Below, piece by piece: positions 33,191 to 44,229 of a stretch of 64,000 nucleotides of DNA. Location: assembly GCA_023159155.1 (NCBI GenBank), contig JAJNNX010000064.1, positions 193,501 through 257,500 of the forward strand. Reading direction: 5' to 3'. The number at the start of each line of letters is the position of its first letter. The first letter of the stretch is position 1. Under the pieces are notes generated by a model that searched no databases, was not told the DNA's origin, and was given only the letters and a program-made list of their open reading frames with translations. This DNA is from Ustulina deusta (Eukaryota; Ascomycota; Sordariomycetes; Xylariales; Xylariaceae). The translations under genes and the position numbers were made by a program.

Positions 33191-34742
33191 ATATACTACA
33201 AGCCGAAAACACACCAGCACGTCACCATAGAGAGCTAAGAGTAATACTAAACCAGGTAACCTAGGTAAGTTGCCATATATGCTTGTTTCGGTGAACTAAA
33301 CCGTTGAAGAAGTGAGCACGAAGTCAAAAGCTGCAGTAGATTGCACTACCTCTCTACCTGGTCTTACCTGGTCCTACAAGTAAGGCTTACCCCAATCTAA
33401 GGTCGAATGCCTGATTTTGAGGACTCCAAGGGCCCCCAACGAGTCAGGTTACCTTTGATATGTAGCTCAGGCGTTCGATAGTGGCATCTAGCCAGATCCA
33501 TTTGGGGGGCTGCTGCCATCGAGCTAGCGGAATCTCACCAGCCGCACGGAGCTGTAACAATCCGGGGTGTTACTAGTGCAGTGTATGAGCCAGGTTGTTG
33601 GTTCAAGCCAGAGATTCAATAGGGGTCTCGATTTTGTGCGCCGACATCGCAGGAGAAGCAGGACGGAAGTTCAGTGCGAATGGGGCATATGAACTTCTCG
33701 GATCGGATGCGCTGCTGACCCTACTAAGTAAGTAGGTATTCGGTCCCAGAGAGAATAGGCGCAATCACGGCGAAGGCGAAGGCAATCCGACGTTTCAGCT
33801 TCGTGTCTCTAACCGTGTCTGCTTACGGGGTGTCCTCAGAGAAGATGGGGAAATTGTCCACTCGGCATTCCCGCTCTGACGTTGTATCGTCTCTACGCCA
33901 TGCATGAGCAAGCCAACAAAACGTCAAATCCCTCTACTGTTGTGATTGGATCTCAGCTGAGATTCTCTGCTGCAACAACAAATCCTACGGCACAAGCTAG
34001 AATCGGCTGGGAACACGATGATAATTATTACCATCGTCAAAGACTCAAAAATCCAATATGCATGCCGGATCAAGATCGTATTAGCAACATACTTATTAAT
34101 TATTTCGTTCCATTCCTCAGAATGAGGAGTGCAGAAGTCAGCAAGAACGCCTATTCTCTGCGGCTGTTCATGTCGTCAGCTTGTCTAGCGCCCTAGGAGA
34201 TAAGAAACACATGGGAACTACATACAGTTCTAAAGCTATCCAATTACGATCTCTCTTTTCCATAAGGCTCTTCTAAATATATTCTCTGTTTCCTACATGG
34301 CATCCTCTTGGCAGCTCCAACCCCTGATTCCAACGTCATAACAACGCAGCCAGCATTTCCCCGGGTACCGTGGCTGATGGCTGATGCAGCAAATATATAC
34401 CCCGGTTTTGGTATATTGTTTAGTGTAGTCGCCTGCGCTTGTATCGACCTGGCAAGCAATGACTTTTTTTTTTCTTTCAGCGATGCTAATTAGTACTCCC
34501 CCCCCCCTCTCGCCCCCAAAGAAACCCGCATTTCTTCTTCTTCAAGTATGCGGCGAGGTACTGGTGATGTTCATCTTTGCTGTCAGTTGGGGTTGTATAC
34601 TACGATGTGGTGATAGTAGACATATCCACTTGTTTTATAAAAGAAAGTGATGCAACTTCAAAGCCGCTGTAGAACTACACCACAAATCCTATGAATCATA
34701 CTCCCGGTATTGATATCGATACCTCTGATTGAACGTGTAATT

Positions 34743-35190
34743 TTATAGCTCATATCCTAAAACCGTGCAGCCGTTCTTGATATCTGCTGGATTCGTTGCT
34801 AGGAGTCTGCTACTTGGCGAGGGCAGATAGGAAGGGGCGCAATTACGAAAATGTAGCACGTCATAGAACTCACGGTCTGGCAAGAGTACATGAGAAAAAG
34901 ATGGCGGGATTCCCCAGACCTCATGGACTTGGTCAGCAGTTATGGCGAGGTTGGCGACATTCAACTCGTCACTGACTAATTGCTCCCGATATTCATAAGG
35001 AAGTTTCATGGCTTACCAGAGTCGTCTCGTTCTTTCAGTCTCTTTTCAGAAATCGAGTCGGCCTTAAGCACATACTCATTCACCCAACTCGAAAATACGC
35101 GTGCAGTGCACAATCTCAAAAGGAAGCCATCAATTCAAATCCCAATGCATCTAGTGGAGTGCCAGCTAATAACTCAATTGGAGAAGGGGT
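34743..35190 (-). pseudogene. Decayed gene remnant, unrecognised family
   Basis: On the minus strand a protein-like reading appears in pieces: SPIELLAGTPLDALGFELMA (about 35175-35110), then after a one-base shift LRLCTARVFSSWVNEYVLKA and DSISEKRLKERDDS. After a possible 41-nt intron (GTAAGC..TTAG near 35013-34973) it continues SDELNVANLAITADQVHEVW and GIPPSFSHVLLPDREFYDVL, ending at the stop at 34743. The composition and continuity look like real protein, but no start codon was found, the first junction needs a frameshift in a T run, and the intron is very short. I call it a relic of a gene of unknown function rather than an active gene. Confidence 0.45.
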
Positions 35191-35893
35191 AGTGTATTGA
35201 GACCTCGATGAGCATGGGAGGCGAGAATCGCAGGGTACTGGCCGGGGAATGGCAGTAAAGGTTGGACCATGCGCTGAGTTGGTTTAAAGATTGCTATCTA
35301 ACTCGCAGTTTTTGCTTTCAACATACCAGCTATTTTGAATTAGGTAGAGCAAGTAGTATTTGCTTAAATGCTGATTGCCTTCGATCTGAACAAAACTGTC
35401 TTCACCTGAACGTCACCTTTTTGGTCCCCCTTTATCGAACACAACTCCACTGCAACTGAGGCGTAGAAGGATATCCCGTATCTAAAAAATAAAATAAAAA
35501 TAAAAACACGCCAACGTCTTGATTAATTAGAACGGGGATAACTATTGTAGATCGGTGTGTGTGGGTAACAAGGCAGTTAGAGAATGGTCCGGAGTCGAAT
35601 AAGTATTCATAATTCCGGCAGCCAAAAACTTGACATCTCCAATAACTAGCTGTTCGTATCTTTGATTACACCAGATTTAAGGCATCGTGTACCTTTTTAT
35701 ATGAGTGGCATGGTGTGATGACCAAATGTTGGCCAATTCCAGATAGAGGGTTACAATCACAGTTCTAACCCCGGACCCCGGCTCTCCTATCTGGATCTCG
35801 CCTCTACTCCTACCATGGAGCCTGGGTTAGATTGACATTTCCTCACGAATCTTGGCCTTCGAAATATTCATACCATAATTCCATCCCTGGAAT

Positions 35894-36510
35894 TATGTCA
35901 ACAGAAACTGGGGAAAAAAGCGCTCGTACGCGCAATCGACAATGCAGATGAAGACACTTTGCGTGCTGTCCTGAAGTCTATGTGCCAGCATTCGGCAGCA
36001 TGTCACGAGGAGGCAATGGACCGGATGCTGGTGTCGCGAAAGCATGAAATCATAGAATTATGCGAGCCGTCCGACGACGATACCCAAAAGAAGCAAAACA
36101 CGAAGCAGAAAACAGTCGAGGTCATCCATAAACCAAGGTTTGAGAAGTGCCAGACCTGCGAGAAGACCTACGATATCACGCTCAACAACGATGGAGCGTG
36201 TCAGGTACATAAGGGTTAGCTCCTAATCTGGTCTTTTCCTCTCTCTCAGTTTGCGCGGTGATGTTGGCACTTACGCTGCCATGTTTCTAGTCCTACTTGA
36301 GGTCGATACGGACTATTTTGAAGATGATCAGGATATTCAGGACAACCCTTATGCTATCAATGCTGAGACGGATTGGTGGCGTGAAGAGTTCCCTTGAAGG
36401 GTTTAAAGTGGCAGTGTTGTGACGAGCCTTCCAATGTCAAACCTTGTCTAATTCAGAGCCACATTCCTAAACCTAAGAAAAACCGAGTCTCATTTCTGAT
36501 GCGGTCCTGA
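35894..36510 (+). pseudogene. Broken small Cys-containing fungal protein gene
   Basis: The stretch reads KLGKKALVRAIDNADEDTLR and then a low-complexity linker, followed by PRFEKCQTCEKTYDITLNND. An intron (36215-36290, GTTAGC..CTAG) leads to LLEVDTDYFEDDQDIQDNPY and DWWREEFP. This matches a widespread unnamed family of filamentous fungi: a CxxC pair, then an acidic EVD block, then YPEGFxWxCC. The expected ending is present but broken: EGFK and then WQCCDEPSNVKPC lie in two other frames, needing one extra base removed at ~36395 and another at ~36408. No start codon fits upstream. I read it as a pseudogene, although two homopolymer sequencing errors could also explain it. The family function is unknown. 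Confidence 0.6.
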
Positions 36511-36663
36511 TTTCGTGCAAGTTAGACTTGCTCATACATCCACAGACCGGCTTTGCGTAATTACACAACAGTTGTGGGACTCTAGGCTTTAGCCATGGCA
36601 AATGGATCTTGGGGCATATTAGCCTTGCAGTCAAGAGTTGTCGTTGGTTCGATACTATGTAGG

Positions 36664-37032
36664 TAGTGCATAAGAAGGGAGGTAGGAGACGATGCCCTTG
36701 CCGCAAAGCGGCCATACCAACGTCGCCGACAATTCGAAATCGTGGCCCGTTTAGCGAAGGGCCTGGAAGCGCAGGTGTTCCCACATATCGAACGTGCTAC
36801 CAAAACGCTCTCGCCCGATATCTATGACCTCGACAGGTTAGGGAGTAAGATTACTAGGGTAATTGTTGATAAGAACTTCCAGCGCGATTTCAACGCGGGC
36901 AAAGGACGCCTGGCAGAGTCTGCTCTTGCGGCTGGTGTTTCCAGACTCGTGACCGAGCTTGTCGCTAGCCCGGGAGGTGTTCCCTCAAGAGAAAGACCAA
37001 TCTATTCAGCGCTAATAATCAATGGTACTTAG
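36664..37032 (+). pseudogene. Isolated exon-like open frame without start codon
   Basis: From just after a TAG near 36664 the frame reads REVGDDALAAKRPYQRRRQF, continues EIVARLAKGLEAQVFPHIER and ends ELVASPGGVPSRERPIYSAL plus IINGT. It has protein-like helical content and codon use but no ATG, and is bounded by degraded DNA. It may be one exon of a decayed gene or chance; no family recognised. Confidence 0.35.
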
Positions 37033-37133
37033 GATTTCCGTTGGTCTACTCAGAATTTATCTCCACACTCTCTACAATCACTCCTACTGCTCCTCCTAAT
37101 ATTGTTGCCGCTGTGACGATATCTGCAATCCTG

Positions 37134-37320
37134 CCTTCTATCCTTTTGGAGACCGTTTCGGCACAAGTACTCGAAAAATGGCACAGTGGGACTATGTATG
37201 CACATAAATAAAATATAAAAGTCCGATTGGTTTCATCTGGTTGTTTGCATAGTCCCGCTATGCCATTTTTCGAGTACCTACCTTTGGTACCGAAACGGTC
37301 TCCAAAGGAATAGAGAAGGA
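37134..37320. repeat. Imperfect ~60-bp inverted repeat (hairpin or MITE-like)
   Basis: The left arm (about 37134-37202) and right arm (about 37246-37320) are reverse complements, with blocks GGAGACCGTTTCGG, AGTACTCGAAAAATGGCA and GGGACTATG, plus small gaps. The ~43-base loop is AT-rich. Read on the minus strand, the right arm continues a hydrophobic coding-like sequence (VIGIIIAIAISVTIITNFLL), so the repeat may be an inverted partial gene duplication. Confidence 0.7.
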
Positions 37321-37748
37321 AATTAGTAATAATGGTGACAGAAATGGCGATAGCGATGATGATTCCGATAACAATCTTGATGGTGCTATATACTCAGTGT
37401 AGGTTGGTAGTTTGGGAAGTATTAGCTGTTCAAGAAATATTGTAATACTACTTGCCTAATTGGACTTCCAAGTGTGCATAGCATTCGTTGTGGTGTTGAG
37501 CTGTAGACTGGGTTTTGCATAGAGGAATGGAGCTCTGGGAAATTAGTTTGTTCTTGGACTTCAATGCATGAATGGGATCTTGGAGAGATGAATTCCTAGT
37601 AAGAAATGGAGGCTGGGTGGTTGCAAATTCTCATCTGAGCACATTTTGGTGAACATGGCGTTGTTACATCTTACCTAGTGTAAGTAGATGCTTCAACTAC
37701 CTATGTTCAGTTAGTTGCCCCATTACTAGTAGCAACTTCTCTCACTGG

Positions 37749-37869
37749 CTACCTAGATTAGGTACTTACGCCCGGGGTTAGTGTTCTATACATACTGCTT
37801 AAAAGTAGGTAGGCAGGTAGTAAAGATAAGGTAGGTACGCATAGTAGGTACTTAGGTAGGTTAGGTATT
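37749..37869. repeat. TAGGTA motif cluster
   Basis: Dense copies of AGGTAGG, TAGGTAC and related hexamers, mostly in one orientation, in non-coding DNA upstream of glucokinase. Confidence 0.65.
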
Positions 37870-39380
37870 CCCCACTTCTTCCTTGACCACCGATTTTGTG
37901 TGACCGCCTCGATCCCTCCCGGCCCAGCATTTCAGCATTAGCGATTGCAACATTCTCCCCTGCATTGCCCTAATTCCTGATCTCTCTCGTCCGTGACACC
38001 CTCTATCTAGAAAGCAATTTAGTTCACCGTGTCGTACTACCTATGTCTACCCTACTCATCGATTAAATCTCTCAGTTTGCTTAAATAGCCAGTCCTGAAG
38101 CAATCTTACTACTTGTCATCGAGGAACGCGGAAATCGGTACTAGGTAGATTCACGCTGTCTGTATCCCCCCTCATAAAGGCTCAATTAGCAGTCAAAGGG
38201 CTGTCATCTTATTGGAGGCTTCAGCATCATCTTAACAGTTGTCCGTTGGATACACTTCCAAAGTACGGGCCACATTGGTACATATGATTACCGGCAACGT
38301 TTTGCATCTGCTTTGGAGTACTCTCGGTGGAAGTTGATCTCTCTTGATCACTCTCTCTGGTTTCTCCTGCCCCTGCCGCCTCCGTCCCGTACCTGGTTTC
38401 TCCGACAGCAACCCCGACCAAGATAGACCGCACACTACCAGGTACTTACTAGATCGCACAGCCGATAGCGTGCAACGGGACCCCAGGTCACAACTCCAGC
38501 TCCATTCCGGTCTAGGCCCGTTCGCTCCAAGGTGGATCGCCGATGACCTCATCGACATTCCTAGCAGAGTAGGTAGCCTGCAGCTATCTAGCTCTTGACC
38601 GGGCCGTTTTAGCTTGCGACATCGAATTTGTGGTCTTTTCGTCCCTACGGCGCTGTATCCCATTATCTGCCCTATTATCTATCCCCTGGCGCTAACCGTC
38701 ATTCTCGGACCGTCGACTGGGGTTTACTGGAGGCGCTGGCGGCTCTTGGAAGCCTCCCCCAACCAGGTCGTGAGAGGATAGTGAGGACAAAGGAGCGAGA
38801 CCCCGCTAATAACCCCGCGAAATTCGCCGTGGCTCCCAACGCCTGGTCAGCACTTGTGGGAGCCTGGGGCTTCGGCGCCAGAGCTGATGGCGATCACGTT
38901 TGTAGTCCAATTCGTACGCCTCCCTCTTCAACAACAACCGACGAGCACATGGTAAAGCAAGCGGGACAGCCCGCAAGAAATGGAGTGGCCGTAGTCCAAC
39001 AGCCCTCCCCCGTCTTCATATACCTGTTCTCCGCAGTCTGTCTGGCTGTTGTCCTGGTAAGTAATTACTCACTAGGGTCGTCCGAACTCTTTATCTTCTC
39101 CCCAGACTCTAGCTTCGGGGATCCCCGCAGCCCACAGTTGGGTTGTATGCATGACATAGGTACTCGGCGCGATTGCGTCCTGCCCTTGCTGATCGTCCAT
39201 CCAATCCAGGTTACGCAGCTCTTTCTCGCCGATATCAAAGCCACATACCCTCATATATTCACGTCGTATCCCTTTTCGCGGACAATTTCCTCCCCCCCGG
39301 CCATTGTCGTTGATGGTGCTGTCTGTGAGAGTCCACACCCGTTTGCAACCTTGCCGCCGATCTCCTTAGCCCCCTCCAAC

Positions 39381-41097
39381 ATGGAGAATTCTTTGGTCGA
39401 AGAGACGAAGCGCATCGCTGCGCAGTTCGATTACACCGACGACGATGTGAATAAGGGTGTACGGGAGTTTCTGCGCCAGATGAGTACGACCAACGAAGCC
39501 ACCTAATACATTTCTAGCACTTGATTTGGCTTGGATGTTAATGTCATTGATAGACGAGGGGCTGCAGAAAGATGGTACCAGCTTGAGCCAAATTCCGACC
39601 TATGTCACCGGTGTGCCGAATGGCACCGAGAAGGTTCCTACTCACCTCGCATTCTGTGCATGATGCCCAGTACTGATAATTTTATAGGGTTTATATATGG
39701 CCATCGATCTAGGGGGTACAAACTTTAGAGTTTGTTCAGTCCATCTCAATGGTGACACCACCTTCAACCTCACGTACAGCAAAGTCGCTATCCCAAAGGA
39801 ATTGATGGTTGCCAAGACCTCCAAGGAGTTATTTGGGTTCTTGGCTAAACAGATCGAGCTCTTCTTGAAAACACATCACGAGGAACACTTCGAAGCCCAC
39901 GTCCGCCGGCGAAAGTCTGCGAAGGCGCCCAAAGGGTATGAGGACGAGAATATCTTCCAACTTGGCTTCACATTCAGCTTTCCTGTTCAACAATTCGGGA
40001 TTAATAAAGGCTCCCTCATAAGATGGACCAAAGGGTTCGACATTCCCGATACAGTTGGTAAGGATGTTTGCGCTTTACTACAGGACGAGATCGATCTACT
40101 TGATCTCCCTGTCAAGGTAGCAGCTTTGGTGAATGATACCGTTGGTACTCTAATGGCGCGTTCGTACACATCACCCGGAAAGACTGCCACGCTTATCGGA
40201 GCTATATTCGGGACCGGAACAAATGGTGCCTATGTCGAGAAGATCACAAATCTACAAAAGTCGGTGGGTGGAGAGTATGATAAATCAACAGGCGAAATGA
40301 TAATCAACACAGAATGGGGGTCGTTTGACAACCAGCTTAACGTATTACCCAAAACTCAGTATGATGCGAAGTTGGACGAGGACAGCGTCAACCCTGGTAT
40401 TCAGATTTTTGAAAAAAGGGTATCGGGAATGTTCTTGGGCGAGATCGTCCGCCTAGCCGTTGTCGACCTATACGAGAAACCTAATGTCTCACTATTTAAG
40501 GATGCTAGTTCAAGCACTAATAACGGGAAACCTACTACACGCGTTGGGGACAGTTCAGCCCTATTCCAGCAATGGGGCCTCGATAGCTCGTTGATGTCAA
40601 TTGCTGCGGCTGACACTACACCTGAACTTTCGAGTCTACGGCAAGAACTTGACTCTCAGCTCCAGATACGCTCCGCTTCTGTTGAAGATGCGCAAGCATT
40701 CAAAGACATTGCATATGCAGTCGGTCGCCGAGCCGCGAGGCTCTCTGCTGTGGTCCTGGGCGGTATTGTCATCCAGAGTGGCAGGCTTCAGGAAACTAAG
40801 GACGAGCCCGTGGATATCGGAGCAGATGGTAGCCTTGTCGAACACTACCCCCTTTTCCGAGACATGATCTACGAAGCCCTCAAGAGTGTTGAGGCTATCG
40901 GTGCCGAGGGCGTGGAACGAATCCGTATCGGAATTGCCAAAGATGGCAGCGGTGTTGGTGCGGCCTTGATTGCACTGGTGGCAGCGGATATGAAGAAAAA
41001 GGGAATAGTAGATGAGCTTGCGGCCCTTGAGAACGAGGCGGCTCAGAAACTTGCCGGTGCTATACCGCCAGCCGGCAAATCGACGACGTTGACTTGA
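39381..41097 (+). CDS. Glucokinase (hexokinase family)
   Basis: It phosphorylates glucose with ATP at the entry to glycolysis, in the cytosol. Exons 39381-39483, 39554-39633 and 39688-41097 encode 530 residues. The start MENSLVEETKRIAAQFDYTD is the usual fungal glucokinase N-terminus; the introns (70 and 54 nt) join ..RQM-NEGLQKDGTSL.. and ..NGTEK-GLYMAIDLGGTNFR. Motifs: LGGTNFRV (phosphate-1), LGFTFSFPVQQ, ALVNDTVGTLMA (catalytic Asp), GTGTNGAYVE (phosphate-2), INTEWGSFD and, near the C-terminus, IAKDGSGVGAALIAL (adenosine motif region). Overall it matches the glucokinase (GlkA/Glk1) branch better than hexokinase I. Length is in the normal range. The frame stays open upstream to 38628, but the family start is at 39381. 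Confidence 0.95.
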
Positions 41098-41664
41098 AAA
41101 AGAAAGAGAGAGAGAGAGATGGGCGTACCAATTGGCTTAACCTTGTTCTTGTACAAGCATGTGTTGATGCCTTAATGCAGTTCTTATTTTAACGAATTCA
41201 TTCATCTTCGAGGAATACTTCCAAGTCTATGCGTAACAAACAAGTCAAGATGCTTAGTCTATTTGTTTTATCTATTAAACCATATATTAACGGCCCGTAT
41301 TTCATCTATTCGTGGATCACATGCGACCCTATTATTTTTTTCATTACAGTTTTCCCTGTTACCCGGCCTCGTTTTGCCAAGTTCCTCTATGGGCGTTTTC
41401 ACTCACATCTCTCTTATCAACATTAAGCCCACACATATATACTCGTCAATAAAGTGCTAGATCGCTTTTCTCGTCGCGGCTAAAGTCCCGTGTTCATACG
41501 CTGGTCACAGGAAACATGGTATTCCTTCCATGGGAGGAGCCAATGTTTATCCCCTCCCATTTGTGGCCAGCAACGCGTGCCGTCTTCGTCTTGGACGTGT
41601 TTGTAAGGAACGATATTTGCGGAGTTCCTCTTTGCCTTTTTTTGTTTTCCTTTCTTGAACAGCT
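41098..41664. other. Convergent intergenic region
   Basis: 567 bases between glucokinase (plus) and the GNAT gene (minus). A (GA)n tract follows the glucokinase stop near 41105-41120. No gene. Confidence 0.6.
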
Positions 41665-42897
41665 TTAGTTGCCAAACGCAGCGGCGGGGTATGCGCGGTC
41701 CCGCTTCTTTCGAGCGGCGGAGCTACTCCGCGAACTCGCGTTACTGCCGGGGACAGAGAGGCTGTTGCTGCTCTCGGTCTTGCTGATCTGCATGTCCAGC
41801 GGCAAGTCGTTCCATTCGGTTTCAGGCCGCATGTTCTGAAACGATTGACCCGGCGTACTTCGGCTGCTGTTTGGGAGCGGGTTTGGAGGTGGGCGGCGCG
41901 GCGGCGGTGCGGTGGCATTTGTGGGGAGAGAGAAGGTCTTGGAAAGGTCTTCCGGGTGCGGAGGCGGGGTGACACCCGGCGAGGGAGAGGACGAGGGTGA
42001 CCACCCCGGAGCGCTAATGGGCAAGTTCGCAACGGCCGCCGTCACACTATTACCCGGCCCCATTGCCCTTGTCTCTCTCCCAGCACCGGATCCCGAACCG
42101 TCGAGCCCGAGCACGGCTCCGGGGCCGATCTCCCGGCGCACGATCCACGCGCTGTCTGGATGTAGCTTGTGATAGTACTGTTTCAACTCGTCAATGCACG
42201 CGAAGCCCCGCGCCATGTACCATTGCATACCCTCCTCGTTTTGGGTCCATACATGCGCCCAGACGGCCTCACACGCAAAGTCGCTCTGCGCCGCGTCGGC
42301 GACGACCTCATCCAAAAGTGCAGCAGCGAGACCGAGACCTCTGTAGGGTGATAAGAGGACGAGAGATTGGATGTACAGCGCGTTCGGCTGCGCAGACGGC
42401 ACCGTTGGGCCGGGCGAAGAACGGGAGGAGTCTACGGTCCCGGCATGGAAGGGTGAGGGTTCTGGACGGCAGACCAGACCCCCTATCACCTTCCCGGGCG
42501 CGGAGGGGCTCTTCTTCTCGTCCCGCCAGAGGATCACGCGGCTGAAGGCGCCCGAAGAGAGAGGGTCTGAAAGCCGCGCGTAGAAGGAGTCGGGGTAGTT
42601 GACTGGCAGGAGAAGGGATGTGATGCGCCGTAGGGCTGGGATGTGCTCGGGCCGGATGCGCGATATCGAGGCTTGTGGGTGGAGGTTCGCTGGCCGGGAT
42701 GGCGCCGTCGTGGCTGCGGGCTGCTGCGTCTTTGTCGTGGTCAGTGGTGGCGGAGGGGCAGTTGGCCGCTTGTCCCTTTTTGAAGCCGACGGAGGGGCTA
42801 CATATGCTGGCTGCTTCGGACGAAAAAAGTTCCGTATCGAAGGTTGTCCATTGGCGTTGGAGGAGGGTAGCGACATGATGTCGTGTTGGGCGACCAA
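41665..42897 (-). CDS. GNAT-family N-acetyltransferase (Naa50-like) with PIP-box-like N-terminus
   Basis: An intronless frame of 410 residues. Residues ~85-260 form a GNAT fold: ISRIRPEHIPALRRITSLLL with PVNYPDSFYARLSD, the substrate-side pattern seen in Naa50/San acetyltransferases. Then come KVIGGLVCRPEPS, YIQSLVLLSPYRGLGLAAAL (acetyl-CoA binding, R-x-x-G-x-A type), WAHVWTQNEEGMQWYMARGF and LKQYYHKLHPDSAWIVRREI. The family acetylates N-terminal Met or lysines and supports sister-chromatid cohesion in animals. The N-terminal QPSIRNFF fits the PCNA-interacting consensus QxxIxxFF. The C-terminal 150 residues are Ser/Pro-rich and disordered. Met8 (MSLPSSNANGQ) is an alternative start. Substrate is not deducible. 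Confidence 0.85.
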   Translation of the reverse strand: MVAQHDIMSLPSSNANGQPSIRNFFRPKQPAYVAPPSASKRDKRPTAPPPPLTTTKTQQPAATTAPSRPANLHPQASISRIRPEHIPALRRITSLLLPVNYPDSFYARLSDPLSSGAFSRVILWRDEKKSPSAPGKVIGGLVCRPEPSPFHAGTVDSSRSSPGPTVPSAQPNALYIQSLVLLSPYRGLGLAAALLDEVVADAAQSDFACEAVWAHVWTQNEEGMQWYMARGFACIDELKQYYHKLHPDSAWIVRREIGPGAVLGLDGSGSGAGRETRAMGPGNSVTAAVANLPISAPGWSPSSSPSPGVTPPPHPEDLSKTFSLPTNATAPPPRRPPPNPLPNSSRSTPGQSFQNMRPETEWNDLPLDMQISKTESSNSLSVPGSNASSRSSSAARKKRDRAYPAAAFGN

Positions 42898-44229
42898 ACA
42901 GAGGCAAACGGGAGTGCAAGACGGGAGCGAAATCTATCTCCTGATAACTCCGCGGTCCCTCTCAGAGGATTGGTATGTCCCTAACACGATTAACACACAC
43001 ATCAAGCACCTGCGATGGATGGAGCAGGATGCTTACGTCTTGCGAGAGCCAAGGGCTCCCTTTTATCCAGACTGCCTAGGTAGGTAATATAATAGACCTG
43101 GCGAGCTTGTCGGGCTTCCCCAGGGCCACACTGTTGGTTGGGTGACTGAGGTAGCGTAAACTAAAGCGCGTTAAGTGCCGCGGTTTAGATGGATGTCCGT
43201 GTCAAGGATGGTGGTGTGCACTGTGCTGGGGCCCCACTTGGGCTAATTTTCCCTGGGAGCCTCAGCAATGTTCGGGAACAGGGGGTACAAGGTACCTGCT
43301 TGGAGTGGAGGTATAGGTAGGTCAAGTTGTCAAACTTGAGGAGGAAGAATCTCGACATGATACTGTCGCGGGTTGCTTTCGTAAAGCGGGACAAGTACTA
43401 GATAATATACTTAACTTAATTTACGGGCATAATTGGTCTTTGCACGATCATGCTTATACTGTATAGCATATGTCGGGTGCCACCCTATCAATTACCTACA
43501 GGTACCTACTTACGTAGCATGAAACCTGTTACAACATCCGAAGATGCACCTCTACGTGTAAGTGGATAGGTATTTACTATATTCGAAGTATAATTGGCTG
43601 CTCTAGCGGTATTCCTGATATGGTTATTTTCAAAATGAAAAGAAAAAAAGAAGAGTGCTAGTACTAGCACTATACTATACTATGCCTTTAATCATGAGAC
43701 AGTGCTCATATGAAATTCTTCGTTCCAAGATTGATTGCCATTCTAGGCATGTGCAGCAGTGAAAGTCTCTTAGTGGAGCCACGCTGCATGTTAGTGGATG
43801 CCATAGGTACCAAATTACCAACTGTGCACCACGCGATTTACGGCAAGGTAGTGATGGCCTAGGCACCTACAGTAGGTGCTCCAATACATCTCATGCAGCT
43901 CCCAACTACAGTAGTGGACAGTACCTACCCTGTCGCTTCGCAGGCTTCGTTCGCTGAGAAATGCTACATACAGTTGTTATTAGCAGGTGGAGACTCCCTT
44001 GGAATTCTTTCATCATCCCTTCCACTTAAGCCTGCATCAGCTCTGCCTCGTTTGTGGAAAAGGAGGCTGCTACCGGCGGTGCGCAATTGCAACGAGGATA
44101 CAATTTTAATTTTTTCCCAGCCCAATCCTTTGATGACCATATACAGCACCCTTCCTTCAACCTTCCCGACCCCGATTTCTCACCCTTCACCACATTAAGG
44201 TCCTCTATAAGTCAACCCATCCTTGCATC
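42898..44229. other. Divergent intergenic region
   Basis: 1.3 kb between the GNAT gene (minus) and the zinc-finger gene (plus), containing both promoters. TAGGTA motifs occur near 43080, 43315 and 43495-43510. No coding exon recognised. Confidence 0.5.

Larger units (their letters stand above)
30499..34742. other. Gene-poor stretch
   Basis: About 4.2 kb with no coding region I can support. It begins with the GC-rich promoter and leader of the Hsp70-like gene and then becomes AT-rich. It contains a pentanucleotide microsatellite (30895-30919) and many TAGGTA/TACCTA motifs, especially at 31274-31330 and 33005-33190. The frame at 33882-34196 has no domain and atypical composition. Confidence 0.55.
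37033..39380. other. Intergenic region with inverted duplication and TAGGTA cluster
   Basis: No supported gene. It includes the ~60-bp inverted duplication (37134-37320), the TAGGTA cluster (37749-37869) and the long 5' flank of glucokinase. A frame open from 38628 runs in phase into the glucokinase start; it may be leader sequence or contain a short upstream reading frame (see findings). Confidence 0.5.

Noticed and set aside
38628..39506. Treating 292 codons from 38628 as one gene
   Set aside because: Its last 35 codons plus a few are the first exon of glucokinase, which starts at 39381; the upstream part was kept only as a finding.
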